From: Cohnella panacarvi Gsoil 349
GTDB lineage: Bacteria; Bacillota; Bacilli; Paenibacillales; Paenibacillaceae
Length of the DNA stretch: 64,000 nucleotides
Assembly: GCF_000515335.1 (NCBI RefSeq)
Contig: NZ_KI911563.1
Coordinates: 4,601,233 to 4,665,232 of the forward strand
Direction: 5' to 3'
Part shown: positions 1 to 8,908 of the stretch, piece after piece
How the letters are laid out: every line of letters starts with the position of its first letter
Numbering within the stretch: position 1 is the first letter of the stretch
Notes under the pieces: generated by a model
What the model was told of the DNA's origin: nothing
Database searches by the model: none
Seen by the model: only the letters and a program-made list of their open reading frames with translations
Program-made: the position numbers and the translations under genes

Positions 1-179
1 TTCCAGCTGTACCCCGGGATGGGCCTACCACCTTTGGAAGCATGCTTGGTTAGCGGATGTTTCAATCGGTAGTAGTACGTAGAACGAGGGACGCCGCAAA
101 TCCGAAGAACTGTCCTGATCGCGTATCCCGCTGCAATCCATGGCAAGGCTACTTGGAGTCTGAACTCGACCGTGGAGTC
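1..179 (-). CDS. IS3-family transposase OrfB, N-terminal fragment (window edge)
   Basis: Reading the minus strand from 179 down gives about 59 uninterrupted codons. They include the segments AAGYAIRTVLRICGVPRSTY and GRPIPGYSW, which match the start of IS3-family OrfB, where an HTH-like GVPRSTYY segment precedes the integrase core. The DDE catalytic domain would lie beyond the window. The frame is -1 relative to orfA and has no good start of its own, so expression is expected as an OrfAB fusion by ribosomal frameshifting at the A8 run at 188-181. Confidence 0.75.
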
Positions 180-475
180 GTTTTTTTTACCAGATCCCTG
201 AGAATGGCGATCTCAAGTTCTTTCTCGCCAAGCATCTTCATGGCCTGTTCGTATTTTTTCTGCAGGTCTTGCGTTTCTTTTGCAAGTTGATCCGCTTGCT
301 GCTTCTTTTTCACCATATCAGCCTCTACCTCATCCCAGTATTGACGCACCCATTCTCGTAAGGCAGAAGGAGACATCCCGTGTTCCCGTGCTACGTGCTC
401 TGTCCGATACCCGGAGACCACTAGCCCCACGTATTCCTTCTTCTTGTCCTCATTACAGAAAAAGCGTCTCTTCAC
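149..475 (-). CDS. IS3-family transposase OrfA
   Basis: A 108-residue protein. Its N-terminal helix-turn-helix includes GYRTEHVAREHGMSPSALRE (about residues 22-41), followed by WVRQYWDEVE. A long charged heptad-like helix (about 58-92) looks like the leucine-zipper dimerisation segment of OrfA proteins. It ends with EIAILRDLVKK immediately before the slippery A run. OrfA binds the IS terminal repeats and regulates transposition, and the OrfAB fusion is the active transposase. The length is typical and the frame is intact. The start at 475 is the first Met of the conserved region. Confidence 0.85.
   Translation of the reverse strand: MKRRFFCNEDKKKEYVGLVVSGYRTEHVAREHGMSPSALREWVRQYWDEVEADMVKKKQQADQLAKETQDLQKKYEQAMKMLGEKELEIAILRDLVKKTTPRSSSDSK
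182..188 (-). other. Programmed -1 frameshift site between orfA and orfB
   Basis: The minus strand carries eight A residues (188-181) read in the orfA frame as gtA AAA AAA, a canonical A7 slippery heptamer. A one-base backward slip continues as KK-N-D-S-T-V-E into the orfB frame, which is open to the window edge. The heptamer is seen directly; its use for frameshifting is inferred from IS3-family biology. Confidence 0.7.
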
Positions 476-551
476 TGAACATTTCCCCCACTCATTTTAG
501 TGTACTTCGAGTGAAGGAATGTGTCCAAAGGGATTAGGGGGCTAAATAGAT

Positions 552-617
552 AACGGCACTACATACCGCTAATTTATCTATACTTCATCCCTGAGCGAAG
601 GGGATACCGATATAAAG
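552..617. repeat. Dispersed inverted-repeat element, partial copy 1
   Basis: Holds one internal unit (AACGGCACTACATACCGCTA, 552-571) and a right terminal repeat (591-617) with the core GAGCGAAGGGGATACCGATA. Both match the copies at 24461-24626 and 49790-49965. The left terminal repeat is missing: the IS3 element ends about 25 bp to the left, so IS insertion or an associated deletion may have removed it. The right end lies immediately before the cdd ribosome-binding region. Confidence 0.7.
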
Positions 618-633
618 AAGGTGTGGGATACCC

Positions 634-1071
634 ATGAACATGAGCGACCAAATCAGCCAATTGCCTTATACGATCGAACAATTATTATCGGAGGCGAAAG
701 CCGCGTTCGAACGGGCTTACGTCCCCTACTCGAACTTTAAAGTGGGAGCCGTGGCGCTCGACGACGACAACCAGCTGCACTACGGCTGCAATATCGAGAA
801 CGCCGCGTACAGCCCGACGAACTGCGCCGAGCGAACCGCGCTGTTCCGCGCGGTGGCGGACGGCAAACGCCCGGGTCAATTTCAAGTTGTCGCGGTCATC
901 GGGGACACGCCCGATCCGATTACGCCGTGCGGCGTATGCCGCCAAGTGATGGCGGAGCTGTGCGGGCCTGACATGCCTGTCGTTCTGGGCAACCTAAAGG
1001 GACAATACCGAATCACGACGTTATCCGAGTTGCTGCCCGGAGCCTTCACGTCGAAAGATTTGCACAGCTAG
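634..1071 (+). CDS. cdd: Cytidine deaminase
   Basis: Deaminates cytidine and deoxycytidine to uridine and deoxyuridine in cytosolic pyrimidine salvage. The 145 residues fit the small tetrameric class. The zinc site is complete: NCAERTA gives Cys64 and catalytic Glu66, and TPCGVCRQ gives Cys99 and Cys102. The substrate-binding NIENAAYSP precedes the first motif. A purine-rich stretch (gaaggtgtgggat) precedes the ATG; a second in-frame ATG lies two codons later. In B. subtilis cdd sits directly before era, as here. The IS element and repeat fragment upstream have probably replaced the usual upstream sequence, so the native promoter may be altered. Confidence 0.96.
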   Translation: MNMSDQISQLPYTIEQLLSEAKAAFERAYVPYSNFKVGAVALDDDNQLHYGCNIENAAYSPTNCAERTALFRAVADGKRPGQFQVVAVIGDTPDPITPCGVCRQVMAELCGPDMPVVLGNLKGQYRITTLSELLPGAFTSKDLHS

Positions 1072-1132
1072 CTAGCGATCTACCGCTCTAACCGAGTCAA
1101 CGCAGACGCACTATTATACAAGGAGAATACCC

Positions 1133-2032
1133 ATGACTACAAAAGGCTTCAAATCCGGCTTCGTAGCCATCGTCGGCCGACCGAACGTAGGAAAATCGAC
1201 GCTCATGAATCACGTCATCGGGCAGAAAATCGCGATCATGTCCGACAAGCCCCAGACGACGCGCAACAAAATCCATGGCGTATACACGACGGACGACGTA
1301 CAGATCGTATTCCTCGATACGCCGGGTATCCATAAACCGAATTCCAAGCTCGGCAACTACATGATGAAAGCCGCGGAGAGCGCGCTGGACGAAGTGGACG
1401 CCGTGCTGTTCCTGACAGACGTATCCGAGGAGCTGGGCGGAGGAGACCGCTACATTATCGAGCGCCTCAAATCCGTCAAGACGCCGGTGTTCCTCGTGCT
1501 CAACAAAATCGACAAAATTACGCCCGACGCCATGCTGCCGATTATCGACAAGTGGCGCAAGCTTCGCGATTGGACGGAAATCGTGCCGGTATCGGCGCTT
1601 CAAGGCAACAACGTGACCGCTCTGTTGGAGCAATTGTCGAAATACCTCGGGGAAGGCCCGATGTATTATCCGGCGGATCAAGTGACGGACCATCCGGAGC
1701 AGTTCGTGTGCGCGGAGCTGATTCGGGAGAAAATATTGCAAATGACGCGCGAGGAGATTCCCCATTCGATAGCGGTGGAGATCGAAAGCATGAGCAAGGA
1801 GGAGAACGGTCTCGTTAACATCGGCGCGGTGATCTACGTGGAGCGAGATTCCCAGAAAGGAATCATTATCGGCAAGAGCGGCTCGCTGCTGAAGGAAATC
1901 GGCAAGCAGGCGAGAGCGGACATGGAGCGGCTGCTCGGATCGAAGATTTTTCTGGAGCTGTGGGTAAAGGTCAATAAAGACTGGCGCAACCGCGAATCGG
2001 TGTTGAAATCGCTGGGATTCCGGCATGATTGA
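1133..2032 (+). CDS. era: GTPase Era
   Basis: Essential small GTPase that binds the 3' end of 16S rRNA and helps mature the 30S subunit. The GTPase domain shows the P-loop GRPNVGKST (about residues 16-24), DTPGIHKP (G3), NKID (G4) and a SAL motif (G5). The C-terminal KH domain has [14 protein letters not shown] followed by the conserved [13 protein letters not shown]. At 299 residues it is full length. AAGGAGAA lies just upstream of the ATG. It follows cdd at about 60 bp and precedes yqzL-recO, as in B. subtilis. Confidence 0.98.
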   Translation: MTTKGFKSGFVAIVGRPNVGKSTLMNHVIGQKIAIMSDKPQTTRNKIHGVYTTDDVQIVFLDTPGIHKPNSKLGNYMMKAAESALDEVDAVLFLTDVSEELGGGDRYIIERLKSVKTPVFLVLNKIDKITPDAMLPIIDKWRKLRDWTEIVPVSALQGNNVTALLEQLSKYLGEGPMYYPADQVTDHPEQFVCAELIREKILQMTREEIPHSIAVEIESMSKEENGLVNIGAVIYVERDSQKGIIIGKSGSLLKEIGKQARADMERLLGSKIFLELWVKVNKDWRNRESVLKSLGFRHD

Positions 2033-2139
2033 CGATATGCGCGCCTAAACTTGTCAGGGATACCCTGCGGCGCACGGTGACATCCTAACTGTGGAGAACG
2101 GAGAAGCAATTCATTTCCGCCGTGGGAGGATGAGGCGCT

Positions 2140-2286
2140 GTGCGTGATTTCACGTGGCATGTGTTTAAGCAAACCGGCGATATTGAAGCTTATTTGCTGT
2201 ATAAGGAAATGAACAATCTGAGCATGGCCGAACCGAGCGCGGACGGCCTTGCGGAAGACAACGGAGATCGCGGGGACGAGGAATGA
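2140..2286 (+). CDS. yqzL: YqzL-like small protein
   Basis: A 48-codon reading frame with a GTG start at 2140, a strong GGGAGG (2124-2129) at suitable spacing and a stop at 2284-2286. It begins VRDFTWHVFKQTGDIEAYLL, very like B. subtilis YqzL, which also lies between era and recO. The C-terminal third is acidic and not conserved. YqzL has no established function. The start six bases before recO-linked sequence and the 6-bp gap to recO suggest cotranscription. Position and N-terminal similarity both support the call. Confidence 0.9.
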   Translation: MRDFTWHVFKQTGDIEAYLLYKEMNNLSMAEPSADGLAEDNGDRGDEE

Positions 2287-2292
2287 TGACCG

Positions 2293-3123
2293 ATGCTCTA
2301 TCGGGTAGAAGGCATAGTCATTCGAAGCGTTGATTACGGAGAAGGCAATAAAATCATTACCCTGCTGACGCCGAGTTACGGCAAGCAGGGCATTGTCGTG
2401 CGCGGAGCCAAAAAGCCGAAGAGCAGATTCGGCGCGATGGCTCAGCTTTTTACATACGGAGACTATTCGTACTACAGGACCAGCTCGCTTGGGACGTTAA
2501 ACAGCGCGGAACTGCTCGAATCGTTCCGCGAACTTCGGGAAGGGCTGGAAGGTCCGGCCTACGCCGCTTACGCCGCGGAGCTGACGGACCGTGCGATCAA
2601 TGACGACGAGGCTGCGGCGTACTTGTTCCATCAACTGAAGGCGTGCTTGACGGCGTTAGCCGAAGGCAAAGACCCGCAAATCGTGCTTCGCGCGTACGAG
2701 ATGAAAATCACCGTCGCTGCCGGGTATGAACCGGTGCTGGACGAATGCGTAAGCTGCGGCCGCCAGGAGGGGCCGTTCCGGTTCAGTCCGCTTGCCGGGG
2801 GCGCGTTGTGCCAAGCTTGCCGCCATCGCGACAGCGCCTCTCTGGAGCTGGAAGAAGGTGTATGGAAGCTGCTTCGGGTGTTCGCCGCGCTGGATTTACG
2901 ACGGCTTGGCAACGTCGCGGTCAAGGACAACACGAAGCGACAGCTTCAGCTCGTCATGCGCAGATGGATGGATACGCATCTCGGACTGAATTTGAAATCG
3001 CGTCAATTTCTCGACCAGCTCGAGAAGTACGGCGACTTGCTCGGCGGACCGACCGGCCAGCCTCGTTCGACAACAGGGGCGCAGGAGCCGGAGACGCCCG
3101 AAGCAGGCGACGGGACGGTTTGA
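2293..3123 (+). CDS. recO: DNA repair protein RecO
   Basis: Recombination mediator that, with RecF and RecR, loads RecA on SSB-coated single-stranded DNA. The N-terminal OB-fold begins YRVEGIVIRSVDYGEGNKII. A helical domain follows with a zinc-binding set CVSC...CQAC (Cys152, 155, 173, 176). The 276 residues include a non-conserved acidic/Pro-rich tail after about residue 245. The ATG follows yqzL closely and is preceded by gaggaatga. The TTGACA hexamer of the next promoter overlaps its stop codon. Confidence 0.96.
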   Translation: MLYRVEGIVIRSVDYGEGNKIITLLTPSYGKQGIVVRGAKKPKSRFGAMAQLFTYGDYSYYRTSSLGTLNSAELLESFRELREGLEGPAYAAYAAELTDRAINDDEAAAYLFHQLKACLTALAEGKDPQIVLRAYEMKITVAAGYEPVLDECVSCGRQEGPFRFSPLAGGALCQACRHRDSASLELEEGVWKLLRVFAALDLRRLGNVAVKDNTKRQLQLVMRRWMDTHLGLNLKSRQFLDQLEKYGDLLGGPTGQPRSTTGAQEPETPEAGDGTV

Positions 3124-3149
3124 CACAGGTCGCCTCGGTAGTTTAGAAT
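3120..3149 (+). promoter_or_regulatory. SigA-type promoter of the glyQS T-box transcript
   Basis: TTGACA (3120-3125), an 18-bp spacer and TAGAAT (3144-3149), overlapping the recO stop codon. Transcription would start near 3156, just before the T-box leader. The -35 is a perfect consensus. Confidence 0.75.
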
Positions 3150-3155
3150 GGCTAC

Positions 3156-3390
3156 ATAATTGAATCGTTCTCGATGAAGGAGAAAGTAGCCGATGATCGT
3201 CGTCATCGCAGCGAGCCGGGGGTAGTGCAAGCCCGGAGGGACGGCATGGGCGAAGGGCACTCCGGAGAGAAATCGCGAAAGAGCGGGTTTATGCTTATCG
3301 GCATAGGCCAAGTAGGGTGGAACCGCGGAAGACGACAGCTTCCGTCCCTATGTCTGCAACGGCGGACGTGGGACGGGAGCTTTTTTTGTG
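3156..3390 (+). promoter_or_regulatory. Glycine T-box leader of glyQS
   Basis: A tRNA-sensing leader that lets transcription proceed when uncharged tRNA-Gly binds. The T-box core GGGTGGAACCGCGG is at 3315-3328. It is followed by a terminator that competes with the antiterminator formed by the core. A GGC triplet at 3256-3258 inside the stem I region is a plausible glycine specifier, but the specifier loop was not folded. A perfect SigA promoter lies directly upstream and the regulated genes are glyQ and glyS, as known in Bacillales. Confidence 0.92.
3338..3387 (+). terminator. T-box-controlled intrinsic terminator
   Basis: AGCTTCCGTCCC (from 3338) pairs with GGGACGGGAGCT (ending 3381) with one wobble pair, followed by a run of T. 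This is the regulated terminator of the glycine T-box. Confidence 0.88.
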
Positions 3391-3458
3391 TGTTCACGGA
3401 CCGTTCGGACGTTCGCCTGATCGAATAACGATGAGCGATTAAAGGAGCGAATGAAGCG

Positions 3459-4346
3459 ATGAATTTTCAGCAAATGACGCTGACGCTGCAGCAATTCTGG
3501 GCGGAACAGAACTGTATCGTCGTTCAGCCTTACGACACGGAGAAAGGCGCCGGCACGATGAACCCGATGACGTTCCTGCGTTCGATCGGACCGGAGCCGT
3601 GGAACGTCGCGTACGTAGAACCTTCCCGCCGTCCGGCTGACGGACGTTACGGCGAAAATCCGAACCGTCTGTATCAGCATCACCAATTCCAAGTCATCAT
3701 GAAGCCGTCGCCGGACAACATTCAAGAGCTGTATCTGGAGAGCTTGAAGCGTCTTGGAATCAATCCGCTGGATCACGATATCCGATTCGTCGAGGATAAC
3801 TGGGAATCTCCGACGCTCGGCGCTTGGGGTCTCGGTTGGGAAGTGTGGCTCGACGGCATGGAAGTGACTCAATTTACGTACTTCCAACAAGTCGGGGGCA
3901 TCGATTGCGTGCCCGTGGCAGTCGAGATCACGTACGGCATGGAGCGGCTGGCTTCGTACATTCAGGAAAAAGAGAACGTATTCGACCTTGAATGGGTCGA
4001 AGGCGTCAGCTACGGCGACGTATTCAAGCAACCGGAATACGAGCATTCCAAGTATACGTTCGAGGTGTCCGACGCGGCGATGCTGTTCCAGCTGTTCTCG
4101 ACCTACGAGACGGAAGCGAAGCGCGCGATGGAACAGAACCTCGTGTTCCCGGCTTACGATTACGTGCTCAAATGTTCGCATACGTTCAACCTGCTGGATG
4201 CCCGCGGCGCGATCAGCGTGACGGAACGGACGGGCTACATTACGCGGGTGCGCAATCTGGCCCGTCAAGTCGCGGGAACCTATCTGCAAGAACGCGAGCG
4301 GCTGGAATTCCCGCTGCTGAAGAAAGGGGCGGCGAACCATGGCTAA
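3459..4346 (+). CDS. glyQ: Glycyl-tRNA synthetase alpha subunit
   Basis: Catalytic alpha subunit of the heterotetrameric bacterial glycyl-tRNA synthetase, which activates glycine and charges tRNA-Gly. The class II features are clear: [20 protein letters not shown] at the N-terminus, GAGTMNP, the motif 2 region [19 protein letters not shown], and [14 protein letters not shown]. At 295 residues it has the usual length. AAAGGAG precedes the ATG. It is controlled by the upstream glycine T-box and overlaps glyS by eight bases, indicating translational coupling. Confidence 0.98.
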   Translation: MNFQQMTLTLQQFWAEQNCIVVQPYDTEKGAGTMNPMTFLRSIGPEPWNVAYVEPSRRPADGRYGENPNRLYQHHQFQVIMKPSPDNIQELYLESLKRLGINPLDHDIRFVEDNWESPTLGAWGLGWEVWLDGMEVTQFTYFQQVGGIDCVPVAVEITYGMERLASYIQEKENVFDLEWVEGVSYGDVFKQPEYEHSKYTFEVSDAAMLFQLFSTYETEAKRAMEQNLVFPAYDYVLKCSHTFNLLDARGAISVTERTGYITRVRNLARQVAGTYLQERERLEFPLLKKGAANHG

Positions 4347-6420
4347 GAACCTGCTGCTGGAGATCGGCTTGGAAGAGGTGCCGGCGCGTTTCGTGCGCGC
4401 GGCGATGGAACAATTGAAGGACAAGACGGAGAAGTGGCTGACGGACAGCCGCATCGCTTTCGAAGAAGTCAAAGCTTACGCGACGCCGCGCCGACTGGCC
4501 GTGCAAGTGATCGGGCTCGCCGATAAACAAGAGGACGTTAACGAAGAAGTCAAAGGCCCTTCGCGCAAAATCGCATACGACGAGAACGGCGCGCTCAGCA
4601 AACCGGCGCTCGGCTTCGCGAGAAGCCAAGGGGTTGATCCCGAAGCGCTGTTCGTGCGCGAAGTCGCGAACGTGGAATACGTGTTCGCGAAGAAAAGCAG
4701 CGTCGGCGTCGATACGGCATCGCTCTTGCCGGAGGCGCTGCCCGCGCTTGTTACGTCGCTGACGTTCCCTAAGAATATGCGCTGGGGCAATTACGATCTG
4801 CGCTACGTTCGGCCGATCCGCTGGCTCGTGGCGCTGCACGGCAGCGAGGTCGTTCCGTTCGAGATTACCGGCGTCGCAACCGGCAACGTCTCTCGGGGAC
4901 ATCGGTTCCTCGGCAAGGATGCGGTCATCGAATATCCGAGCCAGTACGTCGAGCGGTTGCGCGAACAACACGTTATCGTCGACGTCGTAGAGCGCCAAGC
5001 GGCGATCCTGGCAGGCATTCGCAAGCTGTCCGAGGAGCGCGGCTGGCAAATCGCCGTCAAGGACGATCTGCTCGAAGAAGTATTGTTTCTCGTAGAGACG
5101 CCGACGGTGCTCACCGGTTCGTTCGATCCGTCTTTCCTGGATATCCCGCAGGAAGTGCTGATCACGTCGATGCGGGAGCATCAGCGCTACTTCCCGGTTC
5201 TGAACGGCGAAGGCAAGCTGCAGCCGCATTTCGTAACCGTGCGCAACGGGGACGCGCGCTCCCTTGACGTCGTCGCGAAAGGGAACGAGAAGGTGCTTCG
5301 CGCACGTCTGTCCGACGCTAAGTTTTTCTATGAAGAAGACAAGAAGCTGGTGATCGCGAACGCGCTGGCTAAGCTTGAGAATATCGTGTATCACGAAGAG
5401 CTCGGCACGGTCGCGGACAAAGTTCGGCGTACCCGCGCGATCGCCGACCGCATCGCGCAGCAAATGCTTGTAGACGAAACAACGAAATCCGACGTAAGCC
5501 GCACGGCCGACATTTGCAAGTTCGACCTCGTCTCGCAAATGGTGTACGAGTTCCCCGAGCTGCAAGGCATCATGGGCGAAGATTACGCACGCAAAGCCGG
5601 CGAACGCGAGAGCGTCGCGCGCGGCATTAACGAGCACTATTCTCCGCGCAACGCAGGCGACAAGCCGGCGGCATCGCTTGTCGGCGCGATCGTAGGCATC
5701 GCCGACAAAATCGATACGATCGTCGGCTGCTTCCAGATCGGCATCATCCCGACCGGCTCGCAGGATCCGTACGCGCTGCGCAGACAAGCGCAGGGCATCG
5801 TCAGCACGCTGCTCGCGCACGATCTCGAGCTGCCGCTGTCCGATCTATTCCGCATCGCGCTGGAGGAGCATAGCGCGCGCGGACTGAAACGCGAAGCGTA
5901 CGAAATCACGAAAGACCTGAACGATTTCTTTACGCTCCGCATCCGCAACGTGCTGTCCGAGCAATCGATCCGCTACGACGTCGCGGACGCGGTCATCGGC
6001 GCGGGAGCGAGCGACGTTCGCCGCACGCTGCTCAGAGCCAAAGCGCTGCAAGCCGCGGCCGCGGAAGGCAATAAAGCCGACTTCCGTCCGGCCGTAGAAG
6101 CGTTCAACCGCGTCTTCAACCTCGCGTCGAAGGCGGATTCCAAGCAAGTGGACGCCCTTCTGTTCGCCGACGCCGCGGAGAAGAAGCTTTACGAAGCTTG
6201 GCAAGGCGCGCACGGCGGATTCGTCAAAGCGTTCGCCGAGGCTGACCTGGCCGAAGCGCTTGCCGCGCTATCGTCCTTGAGCGCGCCGATCGCGGCGTTC
6301 TTCGAAGCCGTAATGGTGATGGCCGAAGACGAGGCGGTCCGCAGAAACCGCCTTGCCTTGCTGTCGCTGATCGCAGACGACGTAAGAACGTTCGCGGATT
6401 TCTCCAAGCTCGCTGGTTAA
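4339..6420 (+). CDS. glyS: Glycyl-tRNA synthetase beta subunit
   Basis: Beta subunit of the alpha2-beta2 glycyl-tRNA synthetase, needed for tRNA binding and full activity. The 693 residues start [20 protein letters not shown], typical of GlyS. The central [13 protein letters not shown] and the [12 protein letters not shown] region near the C-terminal anticodon-binding/DALR-like domain are recognisable. Full length. It follows glyQ with an eight-base overlap. In B. subtilis ccpN (yqzB) lies between glyS and yqfL; it is absent here. Confidence 0.98.
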   Translation: MAKNLLLEIGLEEVPARFVRAAMEQLKDKTEKWLTDSRIAFEEVKAYATPRRLAVQVIGLADKQEDVNEEVKGPSRKIAYDENGALSKPALGFARSQGVDPEALFVREVANVEYVFAKKSSVGVDTASLLPEALPALVTSLTFPKNMRWGNYDLRYVRPIRWLVALHGSEVVPFEITGVATGNVSRGHRFLGKDAVIEYPSQYVERLREQHVIVDVVERQAAILAGIRKLSEERGWQIAVKDDLLEEVLFLVETPTVLTGSFDPSFLDIPQEVLITSMREHQRYFPVLNGEGKLQPHFVTVRNGDARSLDVVAKGNEKVLRARLSDAKFFYEEDKKLVIANALAKLENIVYHEELGTVADKVRRTRAIADRIAQQMLVDETTKSDVSRTADICKFDLVSQMVYEFPELQGIMGEDYARKAGERESVARGINEHYSPRNAGDKPAASLVGAIVGIADKIDTIVGCFQIGIIPTGSQDPYALRRQAQGIVSTLLAHDLELPLSDLFRIALEEHSARGLKREAYEITKDLNDFFTLRIRNVLSEQSIRYDVADAVIGAGASDVRRTLLRAKALQAAAAEGNKADFRPAVEAFNRVFNLASKADSKQVDALLFADAAEKKLYEAWQGAHGGFVKAFAEADLAEALAALSSLSAPIAAFFEAVMVMAEDEAVRRNRLALLSLIADDVRTFADFSKLAG

Positions 6421-6455
6421 CCTAATGTCAATGCATGGAGAGGGGGGAGCTGCCC

Positions 6456-7262
6456 ATGAACGAGCATAGCGTTACCGTCTACGTCGTGTCCGACTCCGCG
6501 GGAGATACGGGGGAGCTTGCGGTCCGGGCGGCCGCCGCCCAATTCCATCCGCTGGCCGTGCATATCCGCCGCGCCGCGTTCATTCAGACGCGGGAGAGTA
6601 TCGATGCCGTCATTCGCGCGGCGAAGGCCGACAATAGCATCGTGCTGTACACGCTCGTTATTCCGTTCCTGCGGGATTATATGGTCGAACAAGCCCAACT
6701 GATCGAGCTGACGGCGATCGACTTGCTCGGGCCGCTCATCGGCAAGCTGGAGGAGAAGCTCGGCAGGGAATCGAGGAACGAGCCCGGTTTGAACCACGTG
6801 CTGAACGCGGATTACTTCCGCAAAGTCGAAGCGGTCGAGTTCGCGGTCCGTTACGATGACGCAAGAGACGTGTCCGGCATTCTGAAAGCGGATATCGTGC
6901 TTGTGGGCGTGTCCAGAACGTCGAAGACCCCGCTCTCGATGGTGCTCGCCCACAAGACGTTCAAAGTCGCTAACGTCCCGCTCATTCCGGAGCTTGTGCC
7001 GCCTAAGGAGCTCTTCGACGCTCCGGCTCATAAGGTCGTTGGCCTGACGATTAATCCGGACGCCCTGAACGCGATCCGGAAAGAACGGCTGAAGGCGCTG
7101 GGGCTGCCGGATACGGCACCCTACGCGACGTCGGATCGCATCCATCTGGAGCTGGCGCACGCCCGCCAAGTGATGGAACGAATCGGCTGTCTCGTGATCG
7201 ACGTGTCCAATAAAGCGGTAGAAGAGACGGCTAGCTTGATTTTGGAACATTTTCAGAGATAG
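6456..7262 (+). CDS. yqfL: Pyruvate, phosphate dikinase regulatory protein (DUF299 family)
   Basis: Bifunctional ADP-dependent kinase/Pi-dependent phosphorylase that switches pyruvate phosphate dikinase, or PEP synthase, off and on. The N-terminal VYVVSDSAGDTGE and the nucleotide-binding GVSRTSKTPLS (P-loop-like) followed by LAHKTFKVANVPL are hallmarks. The start is taken at ATG 6456 because GAGAGGGGGGAG is placed just before it; an ATG at 6435 in the same frame lacks a site. The 268 residues match the family. The actual target dikinase is not in the window. It closes the glyQS transcript before a strong terminator. Confidence 0.92.
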   Translation: MNEHSVTVYVVSDSAGDTGELAVRAAAAQFHPLAVHIRRAAFIQTRESIDAVIRAAKADNSIVLYTLVIPFLRDYMVEQAQLIELTAIDLLGPLIGKLEEKLGRESRNEPGLNHVLNADYFRKVEAVEFAVRYDDARDVSGILKADIVLVGVSRTSKTPLSMVLAHKTFKVANVPLIPELVPPKELFDAPAHKVVGLTINPDALNAIRKERLKALGLPDTAPYATSDRIHLELAHARQVMERIGCLVIDVSNKAVEETASLILEHFQR

Positions 7263-7285
7263 GCCGTGTCGTACAATACGCAAAC

Positions 7286-7321
7286 GGAAGACTCCTTGTG
7301 CCGGAGTCTTCCGTTTTTTTG
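7286..7321 (+). terminator. Intrinsic terminator after yqfL
   Basis: GGAAGACTCC (7286-7295) and GGAGTCTTCC (7303-7312) form a perfect 10-bp stem followed by a T run. It lies between convergent operons; on the minus strand the stem is followed only by GTTTG, so it may be weaker in that direction. Confidence 0.9.
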
Positions 7322-7327
7322 TTGCGT

Positions 7328-8908
7328 CTATTTCTCCCGTTGAATCCGATAAAGCTTCCACAACCCGCCGAACTCCCGCTCGAGTTCTACCCATTCCGCG
7401 CCTTTCTCGTATAGATCGGGGTATTGCATGTTAATGGTGCTCTGTACGTTGTTGAGCGGCTTCGGAATGAGAATGTAGTCGATGGCATAATCGAGAGGGC
7501 GAAGCACCGCATCGCGGAAATCGTAGTCGCTCGTAATCAAATATTTCCTCGGCTCGCGGCTGTTCACGAGGATCGTGAACGCGGAAGCGGAGTCCGTCAA
7601 GACCGTACCGTCGATCGATACTTCGATCCACCTCGCAAGGTCTCTTTCCACGAGCTGTCTTTGGTAATGCTCGTTCGTCGTCTTGATCGTCAAGTAGTTG
7701 TTCTCGTCCGGGGCGATGTTCGGATTCGTCATCGCGTAGCCGAGCATGACAGCGGAGACGACCAGGCTTCCCGCTAATATGGCGAACGAGGTTCGCCGCA
7801 GCCGTAAGCCGACCCGGTTCATCTCGTATGGAATCCAGGCGACGACGACGGGGAATACGTACATGAAGTAACGAAACCAACCGAACGAAGTTTGACGCAG
7901 CAGCAGCAAGTATTGCAAGCCCGGCACCGCGCAGAACAGCAGCAGCAGCACCGCGGTATCCCAATCGCGCAGACGGCCCGTTATCGTTCGTACGATCAAG
8001 ACCCCGAGCAGCGGCACGGAGTACCAGAACGTCTTCTCGAACACGAATTGCAATATCGTCCACGGGGTACGGAAAATGCGTTGGAATTGCTCGTCGTTCT
8101 TCAGGACGAGCGCCGCGGCATCGTTGGAATATTCCGAGTTGAGGAAGTAAAACGGATTACCCATGATCGAGTAGTTGAAAAACAGCCATAACGCGGAGGA
8201 GAATACGATCGGAAGCAGAACGAGCACCGATGTCGCTTCCGATTTATGCCACTTTTCCTTCCAGGAATATTCTTTGTCCCGTTGCATCAGGTAAACGACG
8301 ATGAATATGGACGCCGCGAACGAGAACCCGAACGGTACGGCCTCGTATCGCGTCCAGAAGGCGAAGGCAAGCGCGAAGGCGGCCACGACCAAACTGCCGA
8401 TCGCGCGAAAGCGAATCCAGACGCAGAACCGCGTGATCGCTAGAATCAAGAAGAACATATAAGGAACGTCGCTTAGTCCGTTAGCTCCGAACAGGAACAT
8501 GAACGGATTGAGTCCGTACAGGAGCGCGATCGTCAGGCTCATGGCGACGGACATGTCGAATTTGCGTCCGGTGCGGAACAGCAGCACGGCCGTCGCGCCG
8601 GCGAACAGGCTCGTTAGGAGAATGCCGGCGAGCGCCGACGAAGCCAGCGGCGGGTACAACGGATAGAACAGCAGGAAGAACAGCTCCAGGAAGCTCGGAA
8701 GCGGGTTCCAAATGAAGCCGATCGCCCCCAAGTGCGGATCGCGGCTGTATAACACATAGAACGCGTTCGCGACGCGGCTGATCGCGTCCGAATGCAGGAA
8801 TCCGATGACATGGCTTACGTAGTATCCCGCAGCGAATTCGATCGCGAAAATGCCGATAAAGAGCATCCATGCCACTCGGTTCGTTCGTTTGCGGATTTCG
8901 GTAGTCAA
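7328..8908 (-). CDS. Multi-pass GT39-like glycosyltransferase (GT-C fold)
   Basis: A 526-residue integral membrane protein with about ten hydrophobic segments. A first helix (about 13-33) is followed by an outer loop, HSDAISRVANAFYVLYSRDP, whose acidic His-Ser-Asp resembles the catalytic loop of GT-C enzymes that use polyprenyl-phosphate sugars. A soluble C-terminal part (about 400-526) probably faces outside. The exact family (GT39/PMT-like versus another GT-C group) is inferred from topology. It is the last gene of the leftward operon and overlaps gtrA at an ATGA junction. With the upstream GtrB-like synthase and GtrA it would form a three-part system adding sugars, probably mannose, outside the membrane. 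Confidence 0.75.
   Translation of the reverse strand: MTTEIRKRTNRVAWMLFIGIFAIEFAAGYYVSHVIGFLHSDAISRVANAFYVLYSRDPHLGAIGFIWNPLPSFLELFFLLFYPLYPPLASSALAGILLTSLFAGATAVLLFRTGRKFDMSVAMSLTIALLYGLNPFMFLFGANGLSDVPYMFFLILAITRFCVWIRFRAIGSLVVAAFALAFAFWTRYEAVPFGFSFAASIFIVVYLMQRDKEYSWKEKWHKSEATSVLVLLPIVFSSALWLFFNYSIMGNPFYFLNSEYSNDAAALVLKNDEQFQRIFRTPWTILQFVFEKTFWYSVPLLGVLIVRTITGRLRDWDTAVLLLLFCAVPGLQYLLLLRQTSFGWFRYFMYVFPVVVAWIPYEMNRVGLRLRRTSFAILAGSLVVSAVMLGYAMTNPNIAPDENNYLTIKTTNEHYQRQLVERDLARWIEVSIDGTVLTDSASAFTILVNSREPRKYLITSDYDFRDAVLRPLDYAIDYILIPKPLNNVQSTINMQYPDLYEKGAEWVELEREFGGLWKLYRIQREK

Larger units (their letters stand above)
1..527 (-). mobile_element. IS3-family insertion sequence, one end, truncated by the window edge
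   Basis: On the minus strand a complete orfA is followed by the first ~59 codons of orfB in the -1 frame, the standard IS3-family arrangement. The orfB part continues off the left edge, so only the orfA end of the element is in view. The outer boundary is placed near 527, where the minus strand begins TGGACACATTCC, because IS3 ends normally start with TG. This boundary is an inference: the opposite inverted repeat and the target duplication are not visible. The element lies directly upstream of cdd, where ybeY/dgkA are found in B. subtilis, and next to a fragment of the dispersed repeat family at 552-617. Confidence 0.8.

Noticed and set aside
1097-2026. 309-codon minus-strand frame opposite era
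   Set aside because: Mirror of era codon bias; no motifs.
3348-4472. 374-codon minus-strand frame opposite glyQ and the T-box
   Set aside because: It runs through the T-box terminator and glyQ and has no recognisable protein features.
4240-5820. 526-codon open frame on the minus strand opposite glyS
   Set aside because: It is a shadow of glyS caused by GC-rich third positions; the protein is Arg/Val-rich without domains or a ribosome-binding site, while glyS is unambiguous.
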